Shown piece after piece: positions 9,044 through 18,340 of a stretch of DNA of 64,000 nucleotides (positions are counted from its first letter, which is position 1; each line of letters starts with the position of its first letter). Source of the DNA: Prasinococcaceae sp. CCMP 1430 (taxonomy: Eukaryota > Prasinodermophyta > Palmophyllophyceae > Prasinococcales > Prasinococcaceae); assembly GCA_013416795.1 (NCBI GenBank), contig RQSC01000028.1, positions 549,541 to 613,540 of the forward strand, given 5' to 3'. The notes beneath the pieces were generated by a model, which saw only the letters and a program-made list of their open reading frames with translations, did no database searches and had not been told where the DNA came from. Both the position numbers and the translations under genes were made by a program.

Positions 9044-11257
9044 ATGTCGGGCTACGATGAGGGCAACGTGTACTACCAGAACCAGGGCATGATCCAGGAG
9101 GCCGCCGGCGACGACGCGGACGTGCTGACGCGCGCGACGGTGAAGCGCAAGTTCCGCGAGTTCCTCGCGGGCTTCCGCGACGGCGACGAGCTGGTGTACC
9201 GCGACAAGTGCGAGCAGCTGCGCCGCTCGGACGACCCCCACAAGGTGCTCTCCGTGCGCATGGAGCACCTCCAAAGGTTCGACGACGAGCTGGCCGGCAT
9301 GCTGCGCAACGAGCCGGCCGAGTACCTGCCGCTCTTCGAGGTGTCCGCGGCCGACCTGATCGCCATGCTGCAGGTGCGCGTTGCGGACGGCGAAGACGAG
9401 AGCGCCCTGATCGACGTGGAGGTGACGAACGTGCAGGTCCTCCTTAGCTCCAATGAGGAACCGAAGAAGCTGCGCGAGCTCACCGCGGAAAACATCTCCA
9501 AGCAGATCCTGTTCTCGGGCATCGTGACGGCCGCCTCGCGCCCCAAGTCCAAGGCGACGCTCATCTGCCTGCGCTGCCGCACGTGCGGCCACCTGACCTC
9601 GATCCAGTGCAAGCCGGGCATCGGCGGCGCGATCAAGCCGCGCCGGTGCGGCGCGTCGGAGCAGCAGCAGGGCCCCGAGGGCTGCCCACTCGACCCATAC
9701 GTCGAGCTCGAGGACAAGTCCAAGTACGTGGACCAGCAGACGCTCAAGCTGCAGGAGGTGCCGGAGGACGTGCCCGCCGGCGAGCTGCCGCGCTCGGCGA
9801 TGCTCGTGCTTGACCGCTCCCTGGTGGGTCGCGTGGCGCCCGGCACGCGCATGACGTGCACGGGCATCTACTCCATCTACTCGGCCGACAAGAAGAGCGG
9901 CTCCAAGGCCAACCTCGCCGCGCTGCGCCAGCCGTACATCCGCGTGGTGGGCATCGACGAGGAGAGCGAGGGCAACAACCGCAACAAGCCCACCTTCACG
10001 CCTGCAGAGGTGACTGAGTTCAAGGAGTTCGCGAAGCAGCCGGGAATCTACGAGGCCTTGCGGCAGCGCATCGCGCCCTCCATCTACGGCGGCGACGACA
10101 TCAAGCGCGCCGTGGCCGCGCTGCTCTTCGGCGGCTCTCGCAAGCAGCTGCCCGACGGCACGCGGCTGCGCGGAGACGTCAACGTGCTCATGCTGGGCGA
10201 CCCGTCGACGGCCAAGTCGCAGTTCCTCAAGTTCGTTGAAAAGACCGCGCCCATCTCCGTGTACACCTCGGGCAAGGGCTCGAGCGCGGCGGGTCTCACC
10301 GCGTCGGTGGTGCGCGACATGAACAACGAGTTCTACCTCGAGGGCGGCGCGATGGTGCTCGCCGACGGCGGCGTGGTGTGCATCGACGAGTTCGACAAGA
10401 TGCGCCCTGAGGACCGCGTGGCCATCCACGAGGCCATGGAGCAGCAGACCATCTCGATCGCGAAGGCGGGCATCACCACGGTGCTCAACTCCCGCTGCTC
10501 GGTGCTCGCGGCGGCCAACCCGCCCAGCGGGCACTACGACGAGATGGCCGACGCCCAGGACAACATCGAGATGCAGTCGACCATCCTGTCGCGTTTCGAT
10601 CTCATCTTCCTGGTGAAGGACGAGCGGCTGCGCGACCGCGACTTGGCGATCGCCGCGCACGTGGTGGGGGTGCACTCGGCCGCCGGACAGACGAGCGCCG
10701 AGGACAACGAGGAGGAGGCCGAGCGCGAGCGCTTCATCCGCCGCTACGTCGAGTACGCGCGGCACCACGTGTACCCGCGTCTCACTGAGGAGGCGGCGCT
10801 GCGCCTGCGCGACAAGTACGTGTCCATCCGCGAGCAGTCCAAGCAGTCGCAGCTCGAGCACGGAGTGGCGCCGGTGCCCATCACCGTGCGCCAGCTCGAG
10901 GCCATCGTGCGCGTCACGGAGGCGCACGCCAAGATGCGCCTGTCCAACGTGGCGACCGAGGCTGACGTCGAGCAGGCCGTGCGGCTTTTCGAGGTGTCCA
11001 CGGAGGACGCGAGCAAGGCGGGGCTGGACCAGGACTTCTCGCCCAATGCCGAGCAGCTGAAGGAGCTGCAGGGCGTCGAGGAACAGATCAAGCGGCACGT
11101 GGCCATCGGGCAGTACATCGGCGAGAAGTCGCTCGTCTCCAACCTCGAACGCTACGGATACACCACGGGCGCCGTGCGGCGCGCACTGCTCGCCATGGCC
11201 AAGCGCGGCGAGGTCGACTTCAGGAGGGAGCGCAAGACGATCATGCGAGTTTCGTAG
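9044..11257 (+). CDS. MCM5: DNA replication licensing factor MCM5
   Basis: Subunit of the MCM2-7 replicative helicase loaded at origins in G1. A single exon of 737 residues, close to human MCM5 (734). The start MSGYDEGNVYY at 9044 resembles the conserved MCM5 N-terminus and has a strong GCCGCCATG context; the frame is open upstream to 8894. A four-cysteine zinc-binding region (CLRCRTCGH onwards) lies near 9568-9690. The AAA+ core shows Walker A GDPSTAKSQ (Lys391, codon 10214), Walker B CIDEFDKM near 10381 and the arginine finger in SRFDL near 10590. A winged-helix tail follows. Two teloboxes and an inverted repeat lie just upstream. No intron, and codon use matches its neighbours. Confidence 0.97.
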   Translation: MSGYDEGNVYYQNQGMIQEAAGDDADVLTRATVKRKFREFLAGFRDGDELVYRDKCEQLRRSDDPHKVLSVRMEHLQRFDDELAGMLRNEPAEYLPLFEVSAADLIAMLQVRVADGEDESALIDVEVTNVQVLLSSNEEPKKLRELTAENISKQILFSGIVTAASRPKSKATLICLRCRTCGHLTSIQCKPGIGGAIKPRRCGASEQQQGPEGCPLDPYVELEDKSKYVDQQTLKLQEVPEDVPAGELPRSAMLVLDRSLVGRVAPGTRMTCTGIYSIYSADKKSGSKANLAALRQPYIRVVGIDEESEGNNRNKPTFTPAEVTEFKEFAKQPGIYEALRQRIAPSIYGGDDIKRAVAALLFGGSRKQLPDGTRLRGDVNVLMLGDPSTAKSQFLKFVEKTAPISVYTSGKGSSAAGLTASVVRDMNNEFYLEGGAMVLADGGVVCIDEFDKMRPEDRVAIHEAMEQQTISIAKAGITTVLNSRCSVLAAANPPSGHYDEMADAQDNIEMQSTILSRFDLIFLVKDERLRDRDLAIAAHVVGVHSAAGQTSAEDNEEEAERERFIRRYVEYARHHVYPRLTEEAALRLRDKYVSIREQSKQSQLEHGVAPVPITVRQLEAIVRVTEAHAKMRLSNVATEADVEQAVRLFEVSTEDASKAGLDQDFSPNAEQLKELQGVEEQIKRHVAIGQYIGEKSLVSNLERYGYTTGAVRRALLAMAKRGEVDFRRERKTIMRVS

Positions 11258-11433
11258 GGCGCGCCGCCGGCGGCGGCGGCGCGACCGAGATCGCACGCGC
11301 ACCATATAACATAGTCCATACACGCATACCTCGCCGAACAGCTGCAGGCCTGGCGCTGCGCCCTCAGCCGCGGCGGCGCGCGTCGCCCGTGAATTCGTCA
11401 TTCCTAGTCCCTCTAGCCGTCCCCTAGTACCTC

Positions 11434-12224
11434 CTAACTTTTAGTTCGCACGCTCCGTTCTGCCTCGCCGAGCACCCTCTTCACCGCCGCCGTGGTGGCG
11501 TCCTCCTCGGCATCGTCTGCGCCGCCCCCGGCGCGTGCCCGGGCTCGGGCCACCCCGTGCAGCGCGAGGCACGTCTCGACACCTGCTGCAAACTCCCCAA
11601 ACGACACCACAGCGCCGACCTCTCTCCGCAGTGCAGCGCTGAGCGCCGTTGCGCTGGCAGAGCTCACTCGCGGCTGGATTTCCCCGGCGCTCCCCGGCGC
11701 GGGCTCCTTTCCTACGAGAGCCGAGGGCGAGTGCACAGTGCCGCACGCAGTTCAAGCGCCTGCAGATCAGCGCGAGGCAGAGGAGCGCGCTAGAGCAGCG
11801 CACATGAGCAAGAAAGCACGAGTGCGCGCGTGAGGAGCTCATGTAGCTACACACACACACACACAAAAGTAATCCGCGACGAACCTTGGAACATGTGCCC
11901 CGCTCCACACCCTTCAACGGCCTCATCGCACAGCGCGTCGACGAGCGAATTGTACTGCTCGGACGCGAGCGCTCCGTTCCCGGCGAGCAACGCATAGGCC
12001 GCGACGAGGTTGTCGCGGAACGCTGGAACAGTCGGCGGCGCGAGGTGCACGCATCGACACGCGCGCTCCAGCAGCGTCGAGCCTCGCACGATGGCGCGGA
12101 AGTACGCGGCGAGGAATGCGAGCGGGTCGGCCGGGCGGTTCTCGAGAGCAAGCGTGAGTGCGTCCTGCACGTACGCGCGCACGGCGCGCCCCACCGCGGC
12201 ATCCGCGCCCCCGACCCCGCTCAT
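11434..12224 (-). CDS. TPGS1: Tubulin polyglutamylase complex subunit 1-like (TPGS1)
   Basis: Non-catalytic subunit of the complex that adds glutamate side chains to tubulin, mainly in cilia, flagella and basal bodies. Two exons, 12224-11885 and 11711-11434, give 205 residues. The opening region, VRAYVQDALTLALENRPADP followed by LAFLAAYF, matches the dimerisation-like start of TPGS1 (a helix, then RPxDPIxFLAxYF). The FRDNLVAAYALL block fits its second conserved region, and VSFGEFAAGVETCLAL after the intron fits the family C-terminal motif. The donor is GTTCGT and the acceptor TAG (phase 1), the least certain part of the model. An in-frame ATG at 12344 would add 40 low-complexity residues. It overlaps no neighbour and points away from MCM5. 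Confidence 0.65.
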
Positions 12225-12516
12225 CGCCCCCCCCCCAACCCCCAACCCCCCCAACTCCCGGCGAGGCGCGCGTGGGCGGGAAGGCTCCGCCTCCGCTGCG
12301 GCAACCGTGCACACAGTGGCGGGCACGCCCGCGCGCGCGCCCAAGTTTGCGCGGTTGGGGAACGCGAGCTGCGAAAGCGCACATCAAATTGAATGAGACT
12401 GGATTTCCAGAGGCACTTTGATGGACACACCGGACTTCGTTCGAGTGGGTCTCAGAGTACAGAGTGTGTATGTACATGGTGGAGCGTGCAGGCCCGCGAG
12501 GGCCGGGCGCTGGCGG

Positions 12517-15357
12517 CTACCCTGCGCGATCAAAGGCCAGCGCGCGCCCGCTGGCGCCGCCGGCGTTCTTGGACAGGCGGGGCGGCCGCGCGTACGGCGA
12601 TGCCCCCAAGGCGCCCGCATCGGGAGCGGGGCGAGCCGCGTCGTCGTCGCGAGCGCCGTCGCCGGCGGTCCCGCCGAGCGTCTGGAGGCACGTTGCAGGC
12701 ACCGTCGATGGAATCGCCATATCCGCGAGGCCGCGCTTCGAAAGAGGCATGGCTGGCGTCTCCTGGATGGCAGCGAGCGGCCTGTTCCGCGGACGTGACG
12801 AGGTGAGCCTCTGCGAACGTGCCCCGGCGTCACGCACGCCACGCCCTGGGCGACTGGGCGCTGCTGGGGCATTCGTAGCCGGTTTCTTGACGGTGATATT
12901 CACCCCCCTGCGCGCCTGCAGCCCGCCGCGATGCGAGGCGCGGTCTGCCGTCGCGGCAGGCGCGGCGGATGGCTTAATGTTGGCGAGGGGAGCCTTGCGC
13001 GGTTTCGTCCGCCGCGTGGCGCGGGTGTCAGGGTCACCCTGGCTGTTGCGCTTGCGGCTCTTCGTCTGCCTGTCTGTCGCCACAGGGCGCTTCTCCTGTA
13101 ACACGTGCTCTTGCTGCGGCTGTTCCTCCTCTGCCTTGGCGGCAAGCCCTGCGACCTCTGCCATCAGCGCACCGGCACCGCCGGCGCCCGTGTCATCTCG
13201 GGCCTGGGCCTGAGGCTGCGCCTGCGCCCGCGTTTGAGTCCAGTCTTCGGCGCCAGTCTGCTCAGCGGCGTCGCCGAAGTCCGTGTCCAGCCCGAGCTTG
13301 CGGTACACTCGCTTGAAGGTGCGAGGCAAGTCGGCGGAATAGCGTGTGCGCAGCGTCTCGAAGAAGTCGTGCATACCAGTGGCGACGGGCTCGAGCAGAA
13401 ATTCTACGGGCTGGATGAGCCTGGTGATGTCTGCCACCCACTTTTTGCTCAGCGGGTCGGAACCAAGCTCCCCTTCCTGCGAGCGGCGCTCGGGAGGCAG
13501 CTCCCTCGCCGCGCGCGCAGCCATTGCTGCTGTCGCGAACCGCAGCACGATCTGGACTTGGTGCTCGAGGCGACGGTTTGCCTTCGCGCGCTCGCCGAAG
13601 CCGTACCTCGACTCGTCGTGGTTCGCCTTCAGCTCCTTCGGAGTCCTGGCGAGCTTCTCCAGCGCCAACGGAATCGTTCGCAGCCGACCTTCCACCGCCG
13701 CCCCTGCTGTCGGCAGGCGCGCGTCTGCTTGGGACTGGAACGCGATCGCAGCCTCCAAGAGCGCCTCCGTCGCCTCAGTGAGGCCACCCATTTCCTCCAA
13801 GCGCTCTGCACGCGCCACCACCAGCTGATCGTAGCGGTCCTCGACGGAGTCCTGCTGATTCCACCACGCGTGCAGCGCGGCACCGCCTGAGGTGAGAGCT
13901 TCACCGCCGGCTGAGGCATCAACGGCACCTGCATGGACTGCAATCGCCTGGCCACCGCCGCCGCCTTCATGGGCACCGCCAACCGCCGCCACAGCCTCGG
14001 CCATCATCGCTCGGAGCTCAGCGCCTATGCCACCAGACCCTGTGACAGTGCCGCGCTCGCCACCAGATGGTCGCGCGTCAGCCACAGTGGCGGTTGCCCC
14101 TGCGATGGATGCCGCAAGGCTGGCCCGCGCCATCTCCTCGAGATGCGCGCCAGCGCCCCAATCACGCTCGAAGAGCGGTGTGCGACACCCTTGGCGCTCA
14201 GCAGCCCGCGCGAGCGCCTGAGCCAAAGGAGTATGCGTGGCGTCCAGGACGCGCTTCTCCGCCTCGGGCTCGTGGTCCAAGTCGGTAGCGGCGTCCCACG
14301 CGGGCGTTTCGAGCAGGAAGAAAGCCATGCTGACGTGCGTCACCGGCGCCAGCACCCCAAAGAGGCGGCACCCGCGCGGCTTCCCAACGAGCAGAGCGCT
14401 CTCATCGCGGGAGATCAGGGAGTGCACAAGCGCATCCATGGCAGCAGAGCTCGCGCCGCCCGCGTCGAGCGTCGAGCACGTGTATTTGTGCGTCGCCGCT
14501 CCGAGGACGCCGCTGAGCGCTTCGGACGGGGCGCGCGCAGCGACCACGAACGCCTCCACCCCATCGAGCATCTGCGCGCTCTGCTCAGACTGCGCCCTGA
14601 ACTCCACAGGGGTGGCAGCTCTTTCTTCAGAAGCGGGACCGCCGACAGGCACATCAGCATCGAGCAGCTGCAAGGCCACTCGCCGCTCGCAGTGATTGGC
14701 CCTCGACGTCTCGGCGCGCACCGCGGCCAGCAGCGCCGCGAGCGGAGCGTTCGCCGCCAGCAGCGCCTCCGCGGGCACGAGCGCGGCCCTAGACGGCGCG
14801 GCCGCCGCCAGCGCGCTGGCTAGCCCCTCCCATCCCGTCTGATCCCTCTCGGACGCCTCGGCCACGTCGATAAAGGTGAAGTCCGCCTGGGCGTTGCGAG
14901 CGAGCGCCTGTGCCGCGCTAGCGAGCCCTTTCTCGGCGCCGCCCCCCATCGCCGCCGCGCGCGCTAGCAGGAAGACGTGGTCGCGGCCCGCGTCGGCGCC
15001 GCCGTCTGACCCGCCCATCGACACCCTGCGCGTGCCCCTGTCGAGCAGGGTGAGCGCGCGGCACACGGCCCTCGTGATCTCCTTGCCCCGCCCGCCGCTG
15101 CCCATCCCCCCCTCTCCGGGCCCGCCCGTGCCGCGCCCGAGCTCGCCAAGCACGTGGCAGAGCGACCGCGCGTCGCCGCGTGCGAGCGGCGCGAGGCAGT
15201 CGTGGCGCGCCAGGCAGCCGTCGGCGCGCTCGCCCATGGCGCGGCACGCGGCCCGCAGGCTTGCCTCCGCGCCCCAGTCCCCACCAGCAGNCGCGCGCAC
15301 GAGGCGGGGTCTGCCCCCGCACGCCCGCATCCGCCGGCCGCACGCCCGATCTGACAC
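12517..15357 (-). CDS. TICRR: Treslin/TICRR (Sld3)-like replication initiation protein
   Basis: A roughly 940-residue frame on the minus strand. Residues about 630-760 show a pattern I associate with the Treslin/Sld3 Cdc45-binding region: an EHQVQIVLRF helix, KKWVADITRLI, then HDFFETLRTRYSADLPRTF and VYRKLG, resembling the vertebrate FLxxLxxxYxxSIPKTL...LYxxLG block. An N-terminal DHVFLLARA strand would suit the vWA-like fold of Treslin. The C-terminal third is disordered, Ala/Gln-rich and very basic, with several KPRK/RKR-type nuclear signals, and is suited to phosphorylation. If right, the protein recruits Cdc45 to the loaded MCM helicase. The assignment rests on recalled family features, not alignment. 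The 5' end is unresolved: there is an N at 15291, and the first residues may be intron read-through. Confidence 0.5.
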   Translation of the reverse strand: MSDRACGRRMRACGGRPRLVRAXAGGDWGAEASLRAACRAMGERADGCLARHDCLAPLARGDARSLCHVLGELGRGTGGPGEGGMGSGGRGKEITRAVCRALTLLDRGTRRVSMGGSDGGADAGRDHVFLLARAAAMGGGAEKGLASAAQALARNAQADFTFIDVAEASERDQTGWEGLASALAAAAPSRAALVPAEALLAANAPLAALLAAVRAETSRANHCERRVALQLLDADVPVGGPASEERAATPVEFRAQSEQSAQMLDGVEAFVVAARAPSEALSGVLGAATHKYTCSTLDAGGASSAAMDALVHSLISRDESALLVGKPRGCRLFGVLAPVTHVSMAFFLLETPAWDAATDLDHEPEAEKRVLDATHTPLAQALARAAERQGCRTPLFERDWGAGAHLEEMARASLAASIAGATATVADARPSGGERGTVTGSGGIGAELRAMMAEAVAAVGGAHEGGGGGQAIAVHAGAVDASAGGEALTSGGAALHAWWNQQDSVEDRYDQLVVARAERLEEMGGLTEATEALLEAAIAFQSQADARLPTAGAAVEGRLRTIPLALEKLARTPKELKANHDESRYGFGERAKANRRLEHQVQIVLRFATAAMAARAARELPPERRSQEGELGSDPLSKKWVADITRLIQPVEFLLEPVATGMHDFFETLRTRYSADLPRTFKRVYRKLGLDTDFGDAAEQTGAEDWTQTRAQAQPQAQARDDTGAGGAGALMAEVAGLAAKAEEEQPQQEHVLQEKRPVATDRQTKSRKRNSQGDPDTRATRRTKPRKAPLANIKPSAAPAATADRASHRGGLQARRGVNITVKKPATNAPAAPSRPGRGVRDAGARSQRLTSSRPRNRPLAAIQETPAMPLSKRGLADMAIPSTVPATCLQTLGGTAGDGARDDDAARPAPDAGALGASPYARPPRLSKNAGGASGRALAFDRAG

Positions 15358-15871
15358 CCACCACCCACCCTTCCCGAGCCCGCACCCGCAGGCGCGCGCG
15401 CTCGCGCGCGCGCGCGTTTCGGATGACTTTTGAAGTCAAGCTTTCCCGCCGGGCGGCAGCCCTCCCTCCGTCTGATGGCGTCTGATGGCGCCGGCCGTCA
15501 GATACGAACCCTCTCAAAAATAAACCTCAAATATCAGAGCCTTTTGCCGTACCATCTGGATGGTACCGGTACCATCAGTACCAATTGGTACACGTTCAGG
15601 AGTGTTCTGACCCCTAACCGAAAGCGGCGCTTGGCCGCGCCACGCGCTTGACCGGCACTGCGCGCGCGCCGATCGCGCCTCCCTCTCCCCCCACACCTCC
15701 CCACCTCCCCACCCCACCCACCCACCCACCCGCACATCGCCACCTCCTTGCCCTTGCCCCCTCCGCGCCTCTCGGTGCCTGTCGGCGCCTCTTTCCCCCC
15801 GCGTCTTTGCGGCCGGGCGGCCGGGGCGTTCCGCCGCGCGCTGGCCTCCGCGCGGCCGTTGCGTCGACGAG
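15358..15871. promoter_or_regulatory. Divergent spacer with a GTAC-centred inverted repeat
   Basis: Separates the TICRR-like (-) and TTC5-like (+) genes. An AT-richer core (15500-15620) holds the near-perfect 16-base inverted repeat TACCATCTGGATGGTA at 15550-15565, followed by another GTACCATC at 15569-15576 and CCAATTGGTAC. The same palindrome with one changed spacer base occurs at 27138-27153. From 15660 the plus strand is pyrimidine-rich with CCCA repeats, as in a leader or intron. Confidence 0.5.
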
Positions 15872-17122
15872 GTGGCGGCCGCGTCGGTCGCCTTTCCGCT
15901 GCCCGCGGCCGAGCGGCGCGCGCGGGTGCGCGCGGGCGTTGAGGAGGTCGAGGCGTCGCTCGCTCAGCTCGGGGCGCTGCAGGACGACTCGGGCGCGCCG
16001 AGCGCCCAGCGCGCGGCCGCGCTCTACCTGCGCGGCAAGGCGCTCGACTCGTTCGCTGAGTTCCGCAAGGAGGCCGAGGAGGCCCTGGCGCGCGCGGTGA
16101 AGCTAGATCCTAGCCTTACGAGCGCGTGGTGCGCGCTGGCGCACCAATACTGGAAGAAGGACGACCTCGGGAGCGCGTCAAATTGCCTGACGAGCGCCAT
16201 CAGCGCGGCCGACGACCATGAGGCGCTGTGCATGCTGTCGACCATCGAGCGCCAGCAGGGCCAGACGCAGCAGGATCCCGTTGAGAGGCTCGCTGCGGTG
16301 GAGAGGGCGCTCACCTACGCCAAGCGCGCTCTGAAGTGCGACGTCAAGGACGGCCGCGGCTGGGCCGCCCTCGGCACCGCCTTCCTCACGAAGCATTTCC
16401 TCGTGGGCGGCGGCGATACTGAGATGCTCGAGCAGGCGGTGCGGGCGTACCGCCAGGCGGAGGCGTCGCCGCAGGCGGCGACCGACCCGGACATGCACTT
16501 CAACCGAGGCATGGTCTTTCGCTTCCTCGAGCTGCACCGCGACGCCCTCGAGGCCTTCACGCGCGCGGCGTCGCTCGACCCGGAGCTGCCGGCGGAGGAC
16601 AGCGCCGAGGCGCTGCTGACGCTGCTGCGCCACTGCAAGACGCTCATCGAGAACAAGTGCCGCACAAAGCCAAAACGCCTCAAGGAGCTGGCCAAGGACC
16701 TCGAAGGCCAGAAGGCACCCTCCTCAAAGTTCTTCGCTGACCTCGAATCCGCTGCTCTCTCCGAGCTCGCGTACGGCCCAAACGCTGACAAGTGGATGGC
16801 GCTCAAGTGTCTCGAGCAGGTCACGCACGGCGCAGGCGCGCCGCTGTACTATATCATGAGCGACAAGAAAGGGGAGTGCCTCGCACTGAGTGTGTACGGC
16901 GTGCGCGACGGTGTCATCCGCTCGGGCCAAACTCTATGCCTCGCACGGCCACGCCTGCATGCGGCGACCCAGAAGCTCGAGTGGAAGGGGGAGGAGCTGA
17001 GCTTCGCAGCAGTGCGCGTCGGCGACGCCAGGCGCGACCTTCTCGTGGGCGGCAGGCGCATCGGCGAGGACGAGATGGCGCTAGCCACACGCCTTACCAG
17101 CGTGTGCGGTAAGGGCAAGTAG
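15872..17122 (+). CDS. TTC5: TTC5/Strap-like TPR protein with C-terminal OB fold
   Basis: TTC5 is a TPR cofactor of p300 and PRMT5, and in animals it also recognises nascent tubulin for tubulin mRNA decay. About 416 residues here against 440 in human. TPR helices run from residue 40 to 260 (for example ALYLRGKALDSFAEF, ALARAVKLDPSLTSAW, MHFNRGMVFRFLELH). The C-terminal block AGAPLYYIMSDKKGECLALS followed by VYGVRDGVIRSG matches the TTC5 OB-fold, ending in the DLLVGGRRIG strand. No ATG opens the frame: it begins with GTG at 15872, immediately after GAG, so an upstream exon ending in a start-bearing segment is likely and I could not place it. The 5' 230 bases lack any in-frame ATG. Confidence 0.8.
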   Translation: MAAASVAFPLPAAERRARVRAGVEEVEASLAQLGALQDDSGAPSAQRAAALYLRGKALDSFAEFRKEAEEALARAVKLDPSLTSAWCALAHQYWKKDDLGSASNCLTSAISAADDHEALCMLSTIERQQGQTQQDPVERLAAVERALTYAKRALKCDVKDGRGWAALGTAFLTKHFLVGGGDTEMLEQAVRAYRQAEASPQAATDPDMHFNRGMVFRFLELHRDALEAFTRAASLDPELPAEDSAEALLTLLRHCKTLIENKCRTKPKRLKELAKDLEGQKAPSSKFFADLESAALSELAYGPNADKWMALKCLEQVTHGAGAPLYYIMSDKKGECLALSVYGVRDGVIRSGQTLCLARPRLHAATQKLEWKGEELSFAAVRVGDARRDLLVGGRRIGEDEMALATRLTSVCGKGK

Positions 17123-17378
17123 GCCTTGCCAGCAGCCGGACCGACCATCGCCGGCTGTGCAAGCGCGCATGTAGGTCGGCAGTGGATCCAATCCACTGCG
17201 CTTCCCTCCTGCCACGGCAAACACATTTTGCGGTCGAGCGGATCGCCGCACCGGCGCGGCGATCTCACAGCGCAGCGCTCAAACCATCGCCGCCAGCGGT
17301 CGCGTTACGTCCTAGAGAAAAGCCATGCGCGCTCGCCTTGCCTGAGCGGGAAGAGTCGGTAATTCTGTCGCGATTCGT

Positions 17379-17933
17379 TTACTCGCCGGATCTGGCGCGC
17401 AGGTCGTTGTAGTTCACCGCCTGGATGGACTTTCCAGCGGGGCTGCGAGGAGAGCTGGCAGCCTCGCGTGCGATGCGTTCGCGCTCCGCTCGTTGGCTCT
17501 GCGTACCGTGGCGCGTATATGCACTCCTTGCTGCTGACTCTGGCGCGATTGCCGCGTCCGCAATAGGCACAGGGCCTCCGTGCACCTCGAGTCCATCCAC
17601 ATCGTCAGCAGCCGTACCCGCATCGACGCTCGCCGAGCCGGGCCTGACACCACGCTGCATGTGCACCGCCACTTCATGCGAAGTTGTGCTCGGCGTCGCG
17701 GCCGCGGGCGCTTCGGAGGGCCGAGCAGCTGTGGCTTCGGATGAATGTGCGCGCACAGCTTTCGCGATTGCGGTGCTCGGAGCCAGTGGGTCCCCGCCGT
17801 CCGCGTTCGCGGAGGCGGCCACGGTCGCCGCCGCTGCCTCAGCCACGCTAGCAGCGAATTCCTCCTCCGCGAGAAAGTCGGCGAGCTCCTCGTTCGTGAG
17901 CGCGATCTTGGTCTGGTCCATCGCGGCCGCCAT
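17379..17933 (-). CDS. Small hypothetical protein, Ala-rich
   Basis: A 184-residue frame with a good ATG at 17933. The start MDQTKIALTNEELADFLAEE is charged and helical. It then becomes Ala/Ser/Pro-rich and low complexity, and ends with a basic stretch (SQRAERERIAREA) and AVNYNDLRARSGE. I recognise no domain and see no signal peptide or membrane segment. The non-repetitive ends and clean Kozak-like context favour a real gene over a shadow frame. It is convergent with the TTC5-like gene. Confidence 0.5.
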   Translation of the reverse strand: MAAAMDQTKIALTNEELADFLAEEEFAASVAEAAAATVAASANADGGDPLAPSTAIAKAVRAHSSEATAARPSEAPAAATPSTTSHEVAVHMQRGVRPGSASVDAGTAADDVDGLEVHGGPVPIADAAIAPESAARSAYTRHGTQSQRAERERIAREAASSPRSPAGKSIQAVNYNDLRARSGE

Positions 17934-18340
17934 CTTCCCTCAGCCGGGCGCGCGCGGTGTGGCGCGGGTCGCAGTCGGCGCTTCCGGGCCGGGTCGACCC
18001 CGGCTTCAGCCGCACGGATGAACCGGGTTCCTCGTCGGAGAATCCCGGGTGAGTCGCGCGCTGACCCGAAATTCCGGGTTCGCCGCTCGCGGGTGGTTCG
18101 AAGGCCATTCGTGATATAGAATTTCGACTGCTCGTCAGGAATGAATTGGTAGCGAGCGTTGGCAGAGTGGAGTGCTTACACGATGCCGTGGTGGTGCTCG
18201 CCCGATGAGGGCCACAGGGCCCCTGAGGGTCCGTCCGGGGTCCTGGGGGCCTCACGAGTCGTGCGGGTCGTGGAGGGGCGCGGGGGCGCCGGCCGGCGAG
18301 GCCCTCGGACAGCGGGGGCGGCGGCGCGTCGGCGCGGCGG
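17934..18340. other. Spacer, no gene seen
   Basis: About 400 bases between the small hypothetical gene and the 3' end of the J-domain gene. It holds several copies of AACCCGG/CCGGGTT-like words in both orientations (18015-18085) and GGGCCC/GGGTCC-rich sequence at 18210-18260. A stretch near 18150 superficially resembles a tRNA 5' half but lacks a T-arm. Confidence 0.6.

Noticed and set aside
9005-11401. 798-codon open frame on the minus strand across MCM5
   Set aside because: Shadow of MCM5: codon-phase GC bias removes stops from the antisense frame. It is His/Arg/Val-rich with no domain.
18150-18240. tRNA gene
   Set aside because: The 5' part vaguely resembles a D-arm, but there is no T-arm GTTCRANNC and no closing acceptor stem.
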